Below, one piece after another: positions 7,031 through 14,073 of a stretch of 33,830 bases of DNA; positions within the stretch are counted from its first letter, which is position 1, and each line of letters opens with the position of its first letter. The notes under the pieces were generated by a model, which was not told where the DNA came from, made no database searches, and worked only from the letters and a program-made list of their open reading frames with translations. This stretch comes from Frigoribacterium sp. (GTDB taxonomy: Bacteria; Actinomycetota; Actinomycetes; Actinomycetales; Microbacteriaceae). Location: assembly GCA_025363205.1 (NCBI GenBank), contig JANYEI010000037.1, positions 1-33,830 on the forward strand, read 5' to 3'. Both the position numbers and the translations under genes were made by a program.

Positions 7031-8366
7031 GTTTCGCCACCCGCCTTGCCGCCTTTCCTCCCACGATACCGACGAGCACCGGCTCTCCCGTCACGGCCTG
7101 CAGGTTCACCCAGTCGGTGATGTCGCTGTCACTGCCGACGATGCTCCAGACCGCGGCATCCGTCGACCAGAACGGCTTGTCGAAGCGTAGCCAGACAGTC
7201 TCGACCGATCCCATACCGAGTGCGCTGATCGCGGTGCGATGGGAGAAGGGCAGCAGCGGGTCGAATGCCACCGCATTCTTCTTGAGTACGCCGAGCGGCA
7301 CCGTCACCACGACCCGGTCGACGGTGAGAGATTCGCCGGTGCCGAGTTTGAGACTCACGGCCGAATCGTTGTACGACACGCCGAGCACGGCGGTCGACAG
7401 CGATACCCGCACGCCGTCAAGACTGTCGCGGATCAGGCCGGAAAATCCGCCAGTGACCATTCGATCGCGTGCCGGTAGGTCAGCGAGCCCGTACCAGGTG
7501 GACAGTTCCGAGGCACTGGCCCCCGTGACTCCAGCGAGTGAGGCGAGCGACGCAGTCAGGAGGCCGGCACCGGAGAGTCCCTCGACCGTCGCCCCGGCCG
7601 CCCCGGCCAAGGCACCCGAGCCGTCGAGGGCTGCACTCAGGCTCGGATCGACCAATCGCGCCTCGGCCCACGTCTGTGCTTTGGCCAGCGCCGGGGCACC
7701 CACTGTGTTGTCGGCGGTGTGGCCGTCGGCCCCTGCGGCGAGCAGACCGGCGAGAGGGTTCGTCGCGATCCCGAGGGAGGCGAGACGCGTGAGCAACGAC
7801 TCATCCGTCACCTTTCCGAGCCTCCACGCGCCAAGCTCGACGCCAAGGGGCCACGACTTGGGGGTACGAGTGTCGATGCGCCCACCCACACGATCCCGGG
7901 CCTCGAGAACGATCACGTCGAATCCGCGCTGAAAAAGCGCACGGGCAGCTTCCGCCCCCGCAGCACCGGCTCCGATCACCGCGATCTTTTCGCCAGTCCT
8001 CACAATATCGAACACCTCGGCGGCGGCGCGGGCACCGGACTGCTGGGCACCAAGAACGGTGCCAGCCAAATCTGCAGAGGTGGCTTCCCCGGCGAAGAAG
8101 ACTCTCCCGCCGACCGGCTTGGCGAGATCATTCCGATGCTGGGGGGTGGCGCCGGGAGCCAGATAACTCTGGGCTCCGCGAGAGAAGGGGTCGGAAGACC
8201 ACGCGCTTCGCTCGATTCCCGACGGCCGTGGGACCAGCTGCGATGGGGCAGCGGATGGCGTCGAGGACTTCGTGGGTCGGGGTGGACCATCCGTGCATGC
8301 CGTTAGCATCAGCAGGGAAAGACCTGACCCTGCCCCGAGGAGGAAACTGCGGCGGCTGAACGACAT
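6969..8366 (-). CDS. circularly permuted flavin amine oxidase, Tat/lipoprotein signal
   Basis: A 465-residue FAD-dependent oxidoreductase of the monoamine oxidase family. The N-terminus has a twin-arginine motif (SRRSFLL) and a lipobox (LTAC, Cys24), so the protein is probably exported folded with FAD and anchored outside the membrane, followed by a Ser/Pro/Thr linker. The order of motifs is unusual. WSSDPFSRG (56-64), FFAGEAT (90-96) and GTVLGAQQSGARAA (102-115), normally the C-terminal FAD-contact region, come first. The Rossmann motif GAGAAG (132-137), E155 and RVGGRI, normally N-terminal, follow. The chain ends soon after the LVGIVGGKAARR segment, which normally precedes the W-x-x-D-P-F motif. 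All FAD-binding elements are present, so it may be active. Substrate unknown. It overlaps the convergent Pr6Pr gene by 62 bp. Confidence 0.85.
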   Translation of the reverse strand: MSFSRRSFLLGAGSGLSLLMLTACTDGPPRPTKSSTPSAAPSQLVPRPSGIERSAWSSDPFSRGAQSYLAPGATPQHRNDLAKPVGGRVFFAGEATSADLAGTVLGAQQSGARAAAEVFDIVRTGEKIAVIGAGAAGAEAARALFQRGFDVIVLEARDRVGGRIDTRTPKSWPLGVELGAWRLGKVTDESLLTRLASLGIATNPLAGLLAAGADGHTADNTVGAPALAKAQTWAEARLVDPSLSAALDGSGALAGAAGATVEGLSGAGLLTASLASLAGVTGASASELSTWYGLADLPARDRMVTGGFSGLIRDSLDGVRVSLSTAVLGVSYNDSAVSLKLGTGESLTVDRVVVTVPLGVLKKNAVAFDPLLPFSHRTAISALGMGSVETVWLRFDKPFWSTDAAVWSIVGSDSDITDWVNLQAVTGEPVLVGIVGGKAARRVAKLSDDELVESVLSALAPFAKA

Positions 8367-8432
8367 CTCACCGCCACTGTACTCGGAACGGCCTCTGGAC
8401 TCGGAATCCCCGCGGGCCGGGTGACCCGCAGC

Positions 8433-9119
8433 TCAGGAAGCGGCGACCTCGCGCCTGCCGGTGAGACGGGCGAGGCCGATAGCGGCCGATGCGACCGCAA
8501 TGATGAAGGCTGCGATTCCGACGATGTAGGCGAGAACACTCGGGATGCCGCCGGGCCCGGACGGCTCAAGGAACGGATAGGGATACCAGAGCGTGATCGC
8601 ACCCCGAATCATCGTGAAGGCGAGCCAGGCGAGCGGGAAGGAGATCACGAGCCAGAGCCGCTTCCACGGCACCCGGGCACGACCGGGAGCGAGCAGCCAG
8701 TCGAGCAGAATGATGATCGGCACCCACACGTGCATGACCTCGTTACACCAGCGTGGCGGTTCATAGCCGCCGTCGCCCGGAATGTTGCGCAGCAGCAGGT
8801 TGTAGACCAGCCCGGTGATAACGGCGTAGGACAGGATGGCGACCCGCACGCTCGTGAATAGCTCGGTGTCGCGGTGCCACCGCCAGGCAATCGCGCCGCC
8901 GACGAGCAGCACTACGACGTTCATCATGCTCGACTCGATGGTGAAGTAGCTGAAGTACTCGCCCGGCGTGAACGAGTCGTGCAGCAGGTCGGCGGTGATC
9001 TGGGTGACGAGCGCAGCGAGCACCAGGAGGCCAACGAGAACGCGCATCCCGGCGAAAACTCGACGCGGCATTGGCGCAGTTACGCGCACCGGAGTATCAA
9101 TCAGTAGGGTCTTCGTCAC
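8433..9119 (-). CDS. Pr6Pr family membrane protein, second copy
   Basis: Another six-helix Pr6Pr protein, about 228 residues from the GTG at 9119. Shared hallmarks with the copy at 6332-7030 are HDSFTPGEYFSYFTIESSMM, a conserved pair of helices around VMHVWVPIIILLDWLLAPGR, and RGAITLWYPYPFLEPSGPGG. The frame is open further upstream to a GTG at 9230, but that part is Pro/Ser-rich and not helical; an ATG at 9071 just before the first helix is another possible start. None has a clear ribosome site. The gene is 66 bp upstream of the amine oxidase on the same strand, so the two may be co-transcribed. Its biochemical role is unknown; the pairing with a lipid-anchored oxidase suggests an envelope function. 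Confidence 0.82.
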   Translation of the reverse strand: MTKTLLIDTPVRVTAPMPRRVFAGMRVLVGLLVLAALVTQITADLLHDSFTPGEYFSYFTIESSMMNVVVLLVGGAIAWRWHRDTELFTSVRVAILSYAVITGLVYNLLLRNIPGDGGYEPPRWCNEVMHVWVPIIILLDWLLAPGRARVPWKRLWLVISFPLAWLAFTMIRGAITLWYPYPFLEPSGPGGIPSVLAYIVGIAAFIIAVASAAIGLARLTGRREVAAS

Positions 9120-9265
9120 GGGTTCACAATAATCGCTGGTTGAGAAGCGCCCGAACGGGGAACTGTGCGCACCCGGCGTTTTCTCAGTAACGACCGGAGG
9201 CGCGCGCCCGGGCGATGCCTTTTTCGGCACCCTCCTCGCCGGTCGTCACGCTTTAGGCTGGCGGG

Positions 9266-9766
9266 ATGACACTTCCCGAGGTCTGCGTCTGTTATTTGCT
9301 TCGGGCGGCGCCCGGCGGCGATGAAGTACTCCTCGGGCGCAAGAAGTTCGGGCTCGGGGAGGGAAATCTCGTCGGTCCTGGCGGCAAAATTGAGCCTGCT
9401 GAGACTCCGGAGCTAGCCATCCGCCGCGAGGTCGAAGAGGAGACCTCGCTCGTGCTCGGAGGCATCGAACTCGTCGGGGAACTCACCTATTCGTTTCCGT
9501 TCAAAGCGGCCTGGAGCCAGAAGTCGTGGGTGTTTGTCTGCAGGGAATGGGAGGGTGAGGCCCGGGAGTCCGACGAACTCGCGCCCGCGTGGTACCCGGT
9601 GGCTGACATCCCGACCGCGCGCATGTGGGATGACGCCCGCTACTGGGTGCGAGATGCCCTCGCCGGCCGCTTCGTGAGAGCAACCTTCGAATTCGGTGCC
9701 GACCTCCGCACCGTTTCGGCATCCGACCATCCGGTATTCGCGGTCAACTCTCCGCGCCACCCCTGA
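9266..9766 (+). CDS. Nudix hydrolase, MutT/MTH1-like
   Basis: A 166-residue protein with a near-complete Nudix box, GGKIEPAETPELAIRREVEE followed by ETSL, in which the metal-binding REVEEE core is intact and the usual Gly near the end (E-x-G-U) is Ser. The segment LLGRKKFGLGEGNLVGPGGK resembles the oxidised-purine triphosphatase group (MTH1-like), which cleans damaged dNTPs from the nucleotide pool; other nucleoside diphosphate substrates remain possible. The ATG at 9266 fits the family N-terminus. It is divergent from the Pr6Pr gene and its last 23 bases overlap the 3' end of the convergent pyroglutamyl-peptidase gene. The protein is cytosolic. Confidence 0.85.
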   Translation: MTLPEVCVCYLLRAAPGGDEVLLGRKKFGLGEGNLVGPGGKIEPAETPELAIRREVEEETSLVLGGIELVGELTYSFPFKAAWSQKSWVFVCREWEGEARESDELAPAWYPVADIPTARMWDDARYWVRDALAGRFVRATFEFGADLRTVSASDHPVFAVNSPRHP

Positions 9767-10454
9767 TCGGCGCATCGGAATAGGCCTCGCATGAGACCTC
9801 GATCGCGAGTTCGAGGGCCCGCGCGATGGTCTCTGTTTCGAGAAATGGTTCACCGGTGCCGAAAGCGAGTTCGGGGGAGCTCGGGAGGTGGATGAATCCA
9901 GCGCGAATGCCTGTACCCGCTACCGATCGCATCAGCCGGTACATCAGCGCATTGCAGACAAAGGTTCCCGCGGTCTGTGACAGCGCGGCCGGGATCCCCT
10001 CGGTGGCCAGCCGCGCGACGATCGCCTTGACCGGCAGACCGCTGAAGTAGGCGCTCGGTCCCGTTTCGTCGATCGGCAGATCGAGGGGCTGTGCGCCGGA
10101 ATTGTCGGGGATCCGAGCATCCGCCAGGTTGATCGCGATTCGTTCCGGGGTGATCGCGGCCCTTCCGTTGGCGAGCCCGGTGGCGATCACAAGGTCGGGG
10201 GAGTGTTCGGCGAGCAGGCGGTCGAGCTCGTGCGGGGCCGCGTCGAAGGCGACCGGAAGCACGGCGGTGATGAGCCTCACCGGGGAGCTCCACCGCGACG
10301 CAACAAGGGCGACGGCGTCCGCAGAACTGTTGGATGTCGCACCGTCGAAGGGTTCAAAGCCTGTCAGGAGCACAGTTCCTGTCAAGAGCACCGTGCCTGT
10401 CAAGAGCACCGTGCCTGTCGCTGGCACACTGTCGGTCTCTAGCACCGTCGACAT
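9744..10454 (-). CDS. pcp: pyroglutamyl-peptidase I
   Basis: A cysteine peptidase of family C15 that removes N-terminal pyroglutamate from peptides in the cytoplasm. The catalytic residues are visible in order: Glu104 in ITPERIAINLADARIPDN, Cys167 in AGTFVCNALMY and His189 in AGFIHLPSSPE (numbered from the ATG at 10454). The opening motif LLTGFEPFDGATSNSSADAV is also typical. At 236 residues it is longer than the usual 215 or so, because the N-terminus carries an in-frame 18-bp tandem repeat encoding several copies of GTVLLT before the true first strand. The frame continues upstream to 10496, which would overlap the preceding gene; 10454 is preferred because it begins 7 bp after that gene's stop. 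It is the last gene of an operon with mycoredoxin and an HTH protein. Confidence 0.88.
   Translation of the reverse strand: MSTVLETDSVPATGTVLLTGTVLLTGTVLLTGFEPFDGATSNSSADAVALVASRWSSPVRLITAVLPVAFDAAPHELDRLLAEHSPDLVIATGLANGRAAITPERIAINLADARIPDNSGAQPLDLPIDETGPSAYFSGLPVKAIVARLATEGIPAALSQTAGTFVCNALMYRLMRSVAGTGIRAGFIHLPSSPELAFGTGEPFLETETIARALELAIEVSCEAYSDAPIRGGAES
10360..10431 (-). repeat. 18-bp tandem repeat in the pcp 5' end
   Basis: Four 18-bp units lie head to tail: two identical (plus strand CCTGTCAAGAGCACCGTG at 10378 and 10396) flanked by two diverged copies at 10360 and 10414. The length is a multiple of three, so the reading frame is kept and each unit adds six residues. The unit resembles the start of the family's first beta strand (VLLTGF), which suggests duplication of that segment. 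Confidence 0.85.
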
Positions 10455-10461
10455 CCCCGGT

Positions 10462-10905
10462 TCACAGCAGCACGCGCTTGTAGCTGCGACCATCATGAAG
10501 GGTCACCGTGGTGGCCTCGAGGGTTCCGCGGCTGATGCGAAGGTATACCGCCTGCGCCGTAACCCCGAGCGTCTGCGCGGCGTCGGCCACTGACTGCCCG
10601 GGTAGCCCGGTAGGAATGCTGCTCGGGCGAGCGGAGCGCTTGCGTCCCGCGACAAAACGTGCGGCGATCTGCTCGTCGGTGCCCTGCCAGCGCCACTTCG
10701 CGGCGGCGAGACCGAGGCCAGCGGCATCCGCGATTCGCTCCCAGCTCAGTCCTTCATCCAGGGCAGCCCGCACATTGCGAAGAACCGCAGGATCCCGGTC
10801 GATGGCGGCAGCGAGCAGCCGCAGCGCGTGGATGCGTTCGAGCGGCTCAGCGGCGCGCGACAGCAGCTCGAGAGCGTGCTCAGACTCACTCGACAGTGAC
10901 GTCAT
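10462..10905 (-). CDS. HTH-containing protein, probable DNA-binding
   Basis: A 147-residue cytosolic protein. The N-terminal half is helical and Ala/Leu/Arg-rich (ALELLSRAAEPLERIHALRL). Two helix-turn-helix-like segments follow: LSWERIADAAGLGLAAAKWR at about 53-72, and SVADAAQTLGVTAQAVYLRI at about 105-124, the latter with the pattern expected of a recognition helix. The linker contains a basic patch (AGRKRSARP). The C-terminus (GRSYKRVLL) is short. I do not recognise a named family. It is translationally linked to the upstream mycoredoxin gene by a 4-bp ATGA overlap and lies 7 bp before pcp, so it may regulate this operon, but no operator is evident. Confidence 0.65.
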   Translation of the reverse strand: MTSLSSESEHALELLSRAAEPLERIHALRLLAAAIDRDPAVLRNVRAALDEGLSWERIADAAGLGLAAAKWRWQGTDEQIAARFVAGRKRSARPSSIPTGLPGQSVADAAQTLGVTAQAVYLRISRGTLEATTVTLHDGRSYKRVLL

Positions 10906-11189
10906 CGACCGGCGGAAGCCGCATCTACCAGCCGCGCCTTAACTGTCGCCAGAGACGGGTTCGTCGCGGTGGAGCCATCGGGAAAGACGAGAGTCGGCAC
11001 GGTCTGATTGCCCCCGTTGACCTCGGCGACGAGCTCCGCGGTGCCTTCGACCTCTTCGATGTTGACCTCGGTATAGGGCACTCCCGCACGGTCAAGTTGG
11101 CTCTTGAGGTTCTTGCAGTACCCACACCAGGTGGTGGAAAACATGAGTACGGCACCAGCGGGAGGGGTGAATTCGGCACGGGTCAGCAT
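10902..11189 (-). CDS. mycoredoxin / glutaredoxin-like protein
   Basis: A 95-residue thioredoxin-fold protein. Residues 20-30 read TWCGYCKNLKS, with the redox pair Cys22 and Cys25 in the C-G-Y-C form found in actinobacterial mycoredoxin, which reduces mycothiol mixed disulfides. A cis-proline motif follows (QTVPTLVFPDGS) and the NGGNQTVP segment is typical of mycoredoxin. It acts in the cytoplasm with mycothiol and mycothione reductase. The gene begins an operon whose next gene overlaps it by four bases. The upstream 180 bp, shared with a copper-storage protein gene on the other strand, could hold divergent promoters. Confidence 0.87.
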   Translation of the reverse strand: MLTRAEFTPPAGAVLMFSTTWCGYCKNLKSQLDRAGVPYTEVNIEEVEGTAELVAEVNGGNQTVPTLVFPDGSTATNPSLATVKARLVDAASAGR

Positions 11190-11371
11190 GGCTCGAGCCT
11201 ACGACGATCGAATGTGAACTTGTGTACCGGCGACTCCGTCGAAAGAACGTCGACAGAACACTGTCGAGGGGCAGACACCGCTTGCGGCTAGGCGTAGGTT
11301 GACCGTGATCGGGCCGATACTCATTACCGCCGGACCCTCCGACGCGAGTCAGCCCAGGCTGGACGAAGATA

Positions 11372-11779
11372 ATGTCAAATACCGCGATGCAGATGATGGA
11401 AATGCATTCCGACGCGATGCAGGGCATGGACCTAAACGTGATGCAGGAGTGCATCGAGGCCTGTGCGGCCTGTGAGCAGGCCTGCACAATGTGTGCAGGC
11501 GCCATGGCTATGACACCGGACATGGCCATGTGCGCTGCCATGTGCCAGAACGCCGCCGACCTGGCCAACACACTGATGCGTACGATGCTTCGCCCGAACG
11601 GCATGAACGGGCCGGCCATGATGGCGATGCACCAGGCAATGGTGGTCATGGCCATGAGTTGCGCCGACGAGTGCGAAGCGATGGCCGGAATGAGCGCCGA
11701 CTGCGCAATGTGCGCCGAGGTCTGCCGCCAGTGCGCGATGGCCTGCCAGAAGATGATCGACTCGATGCTGGCCGCCTAG
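11372..11779 (+). CDS. four-helix-bundle copper-storage protein (Csp-like), Met/Cys-rich
   Basis: A 135-residue protein of the four-helix-bundle copper-binding type (DUF326/Csp). It has 14 cysteines arranged as CxxxC and CxxC pairs along predicted helices (CIEACAACEQACTMC; MCAAMC; CADEC; CAMCAEVCRQCAMAC) and 29 methionines, about one residue in five. In Csp proteins many Cys side chains line the bundle core and bind several Cu(I) ions. No signal peptide is visible, so it should be cytosolic, like Csp3. The extra methionines may widen the metal-binding surface. It lies divergent from the mycoredoxin operon, consistent with thiol and metal stress handling. A 22-bp repeat begins one base after its stop. 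Confidence 0.9.
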   Translation: MSNTAMQMMEMHSDAMQGMDLNVMQECIEACAACEQACTMCAGAMAMTPDMAMCAAMCQNAADLANTLMRTMLRPNGMNGPAMMAMHQAMVVMAMSCADECEAMAGMSADCAMCAEVCRQCAMACQKMIDSMLAA

Positions 11780-11780
11780 C

Positions 11781-11868
11781 GCGGAGCGTTCGTCAGTACA
11801 GCGCGGAGCGTTCGTCAGTACAGCGCGGAGCGCTCGTCAGTGCAGCGTGGAGCGTTCGTCAGGAACAG
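11781..11868. repeat. 22-bp tandem repeat, four copies
   Basis: Four head-to-tail copies of a 22-bp unit start two bases after the csp stop: two identical, the third with two changes, the fourth more diverged. They fill nearly all the space between the convergent csp and the next minus-strand gene, and the stop codon of the latter (11859-11861) lies inside the fourth copy. There are no unique spacers, so this is not a CRISPR array. Confidence 0.9.
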
Positions 11869-12215
11869 GGCGCGCGCAAAACACTGACCCGTGTCGCGCC
11901 TATTGCGAGCGTGTCGTACAGTTCGTGCAATGAGATCGGCTCGCCGATGGATACCACCGCGCTGAGGTCCGCGTGATTCCACAGCCAGACGGTTCCGGGC
12001 GAGTCGAGAAGGTCGATCCCGATCCAGCTGCCGCCGATTCCCCGTGCGGACGGTGCGTAACCGACGATCCCGTCGCGCCATTTGCCCGGGGTCGCGGCCG
12101 TCACCCGCTCGCGAATGGCGGACACCAGGTGGCCGACAGCCGACGAAGTGCAGCATTCCCCGGCGGAGCGTCGGCAGACCATGGTGTCGATCACCGGTGG
12201 TGTGAGATTAGACAT
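11859..12215 (-). CDS. hypothetical protein, 118 residues
   Basis: The ATG at 12215 is chosen because a GGGAGG stands five bases before it; an upstream GTG/ATG at 12236 has no site. The protein starts MSNLTPPVIDTMVCRRSAGE followed by CC, has a helical segment (VGHLVSAIRERVTAAT), then a mixed strand region with GIGGSWIGIDLLDSPGTVWL and VSIGEPISLHELYDTLAIGA. It appears soluble. No family is recognised. The last codons run into the 22-bp repeat, so the original C-terminus may have been altered. Three cysteines close together near the N-terminus and the neighbouring copper protein raise a possible metal link, but that is a guess. Confidence 0.6.
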   Translation of the reverse strand: MSNLTPPVIDTMVCRRSAGECCTSSAVGHLVSAIRERVTAATPGKWRDGIVGYAPSARGIGGSWIGIDLLDSPGTVWLWNHADLSAVVSIGEPISLHELYDTLAIGATRVSVLRAPCS

Positions 12216-12220
12216 TCTGG

Positions 12221-12226
12221 CCTCCC
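12221..12226 (-). promoter_or_regulatory. ribosome binding site that fixes the start at 12215
   Basis: GGGAGG on the minus strand, five bases before ATG 12215. It is a textbook match and rules against the longer frame from 12236. Confidence 0.7.
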
Positions 12227-12438
12227 GACCGCGCATCGTTTCCGTGCATCGTTGTTTACCCGAGGTTAGGTTCGCGATGATCGGATGTCATCCCGTCTCG
12301 TAATGCGGCGAAACAAACCGAAAGGGGCAAATCTGTTGGCCGAGATTGTCGCCGTGGTGCACGATGCCCCCTAAACCTGCGTAACCTTAAGAAGGGAGTG
12401 CGCCAACAACGGATTCCGCGTAAAAGAGAGGTTCTGCT

Positions 12439-13242
12439 GTGGCCGAATGTATTCACGGACTCGAAGCGGGCCTGTGCGACCAGTGCTTCCCCAAGGCTGT
12501 TCCCGTGCTCGAAATCGTGACCGCGGCGGGCCAGCGCAATGCGCGGGCGAAGGCTGCCGTCACGCGACGTGCCGCGTCCGCTGCCTCGAAGACTGTTGAA
12601 AACGTCGGTGACCAGCGCATCTATCACCTCACCCACGTTCGCAATCTCGCGGAGATCCTCGCCACTGGCGCGATTGTTGCCGACAGCAGCACATCCCGCG
12701 TGACCCGCCCGCCCGTGGACATTTCGACCCCCGAGACTCGTGAGTCGCGGCGCTCGACGACTGTTTCCGGGCTCGGCAGCCCTAACGTGGCCGACTTCGT
12801 GCCATTTTTTCTCGTACCAAACTCGACAATGTGGGAAGATATCCGCTCCGACTCCCCGGACTCACGCCTGTCCGCCGCCGGGCACGGGGTTACCGCCTCC
12901 GACTTCGTGCTGCTCGTGAGCACCGTGAAGAACGCCGCCGAGCACACCGCCGACGGCGCGATCGTGGTGACCGACGGCGATGCCGCCCATGTGCTTACCC
13001 GGTTCGCTGCCTCAACCGAATCGAGCGAGCGGATGCTGCGCCGCCTTCGTGCCGATGACAACGTGGAAACGATCGTCGAGGCTGAACTCCTGGTGAAGGA
13101 CAGTCTCCCGTTCGAGCTGGTGACGCTGGTCGGGGTCGCTAACGACCGTGTGCGGGACGAGGTGCGCGCACTTCTCAAGTCGTCGGAGCACAGCCCGAAG
13201 GTCTCGGTTTACCCGCCCTGGTTCCAGAAGCCCGAGGCCTAG
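12439..13242 (+). CDS. DarT-like DNA ADP-ribosyltransferase with N-terminal zinc motif
   Basis: A 267-residue protein. Residues 4-16 hold C4, H6, C13 and C16, a small zinc-knuckle-like motif. After a linker the DarT (DUF4433) fold can be followed: IYHLTHVRNLAEILATGAIV (61-80), a basic loop (RESRRSTTV) where the catalytic arginine is expected, VADFVPFF (117-124), then EAELLVKDSLPFELVTLVGV with Glu216 at the position of the catalytic glutamate, and a closing VSVYPPWF. DarT enzymes attach ADP-ribose from NAD+ to thymidines in single-stranded DNA, as toxins or anti-phage effectors. The usual F-R-P-R-S-x-M-L segment reads FLVPNSTMW here. No macrodomain DarG antitoxin is adjacent; a DUF429 gene follows 29 bp later. 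The GTG start follows a GAGAGG site. Confidence 0.75.
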   Translation: MAECIHGLEAGLCDQCFPKAVPVLEIVTAAGQRNARAKAAVTRRAASAASKTVENVGDQRIYHLTHVRNLAEILATGAIVADSSTSRVTRPPVDISTPETRESRRSTTVSGLGSPNVADFVPFFLVPNSTMWEDIRSDSPDSRLSAAGHGVTASDFVLLVSTVKNAAEHTADGAIVVTDGDAAHVLTRFAASTESSERMLRRLRADDNVETIVEAELLVKDSLPFELVTLVGVANDRVRDEVRALLKSSEHSPKVSVYPPWFQKPEA

Positions 13243-13271
13243 GCAACGTCGATTCGCCGTCGGGAGCACCC

Positions 13272-14033
13272 GTGCTGACAGGGGGTGTCGACCTCGCGGC
13301 CGAACCGCGGGGTACTGCTCTCGCCGTGATCGACTGGTCAGGGCCGCAGGCCCGGGTCGTGCAACTCACTGTTGGCGCAAGCGACGCCCAGATCGTCGAG
13401 GTCGCCCCGACCGTGACCTCCCTTGGCATCGACTGCGCCTTTGGATGGCCGGATGACTTCGTCGCGTTCGTCACCGGACACTCGTCCGGCGAGCGACTGG
13501 ATCGTTCGCCCGCCGAGCGCGAGGGATCGGGAATGGACTGGCGCCGACGTCTCGCCTATCGAGAGACCGATCGCGTGATCCGCGGCCTCACCGGACGCTG
13601 GCCACTCAGCGTCTCGACCGATCGGCTGGGGCTCACCGCCATGCACTGCGCGGCACTTCTCGAATCCCTCGGGGACGGTATCTGCACAGTCGACCGAGCA
13701 GGTGGCGGAGTCGCGGCGGAGGTCTACCCCTCGGCCACTCTTCGTTCCTGGGGATTCTCAACGGTCGGATACAAAACGGACGCGGCGATCCGGTCCACGC
13801 TGCTCGAAGCGATCCTCGCGCGCGCGCCCTGGCTCGAACCCGGCCCGATGGCCGAATTGATGACGTCATCCGATGACGCCTTCGATGCGGTCATCGCGGC
13901 TCTCGCGGCGCGCGCGCATTCTCTCGGATGGTGGCATCGACCGCCGCTCGAATCGCTCGATCGCGCCGGTCGAGAGGGCTGGATCGTGTTGCCGAGCGTT
14001 GACCTGGCTGAACTGCGGCCGTCCTTTTCCTGA
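13272..14033 (+). CDS. DUF429 family protein
   Basis: A 253-residue protein of the DUF429 family, predicted to have an RNase H-like fold and possibly nuclease activity. The opening GVDLAAEPRGTALAVIDW has the conserved early aspartate. The segment SLGIDCAFGWPDDFVAF holds a second conserved aspartate. MDWRRRLAYRETDRVIR matches the family's R-x-T-D motif, and AAEVYPSATLRSWGF and SSDDAFDAVIAALAAR supply the conserved Glu-Tyr-Pro and D-A-x-D-A elements. GGGAG five bases before the GTG supports the start. It lies 29 bp after the DarT-like gene on the same strand, so both are probably on one transcript. The family has no proven function. Whether it restrains, repairs or is unrelated to the DarT-like enzyme is unknown. 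Confidence 0.82.
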   Translation: MLTGGVDLAAEPRGTALAVIDWSGPQARVVQLTVGASDAQIVEVAPTVTSLGIDCAFGWPDDFVAFVTGHSSGERLDRSPAEREGSGMDWRRRLAYRETDRVIRGLTGRWPLSVSTDRLGLTAMHCAALLESLGDGICTVDRAGGGVAAEVYPSATLRSWGFSTVGYKTDAAIRSTLLEAILARAPWLEPGPMAELMTSSDDAFDAVIAALAARAHSLGWWHRPPLESLDRAGREGWIVLPSVDLAELRPSFS

Positions 14034-14073
14034 TCCGCTCTGATCTCGAACGCCTACATCTCGCACTCCTCGA

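Noticed and set aside
11781-11868. CRISPR-like repeat
   Set aside because: The units are directly adjacent without spacers, and no cas genes are present.
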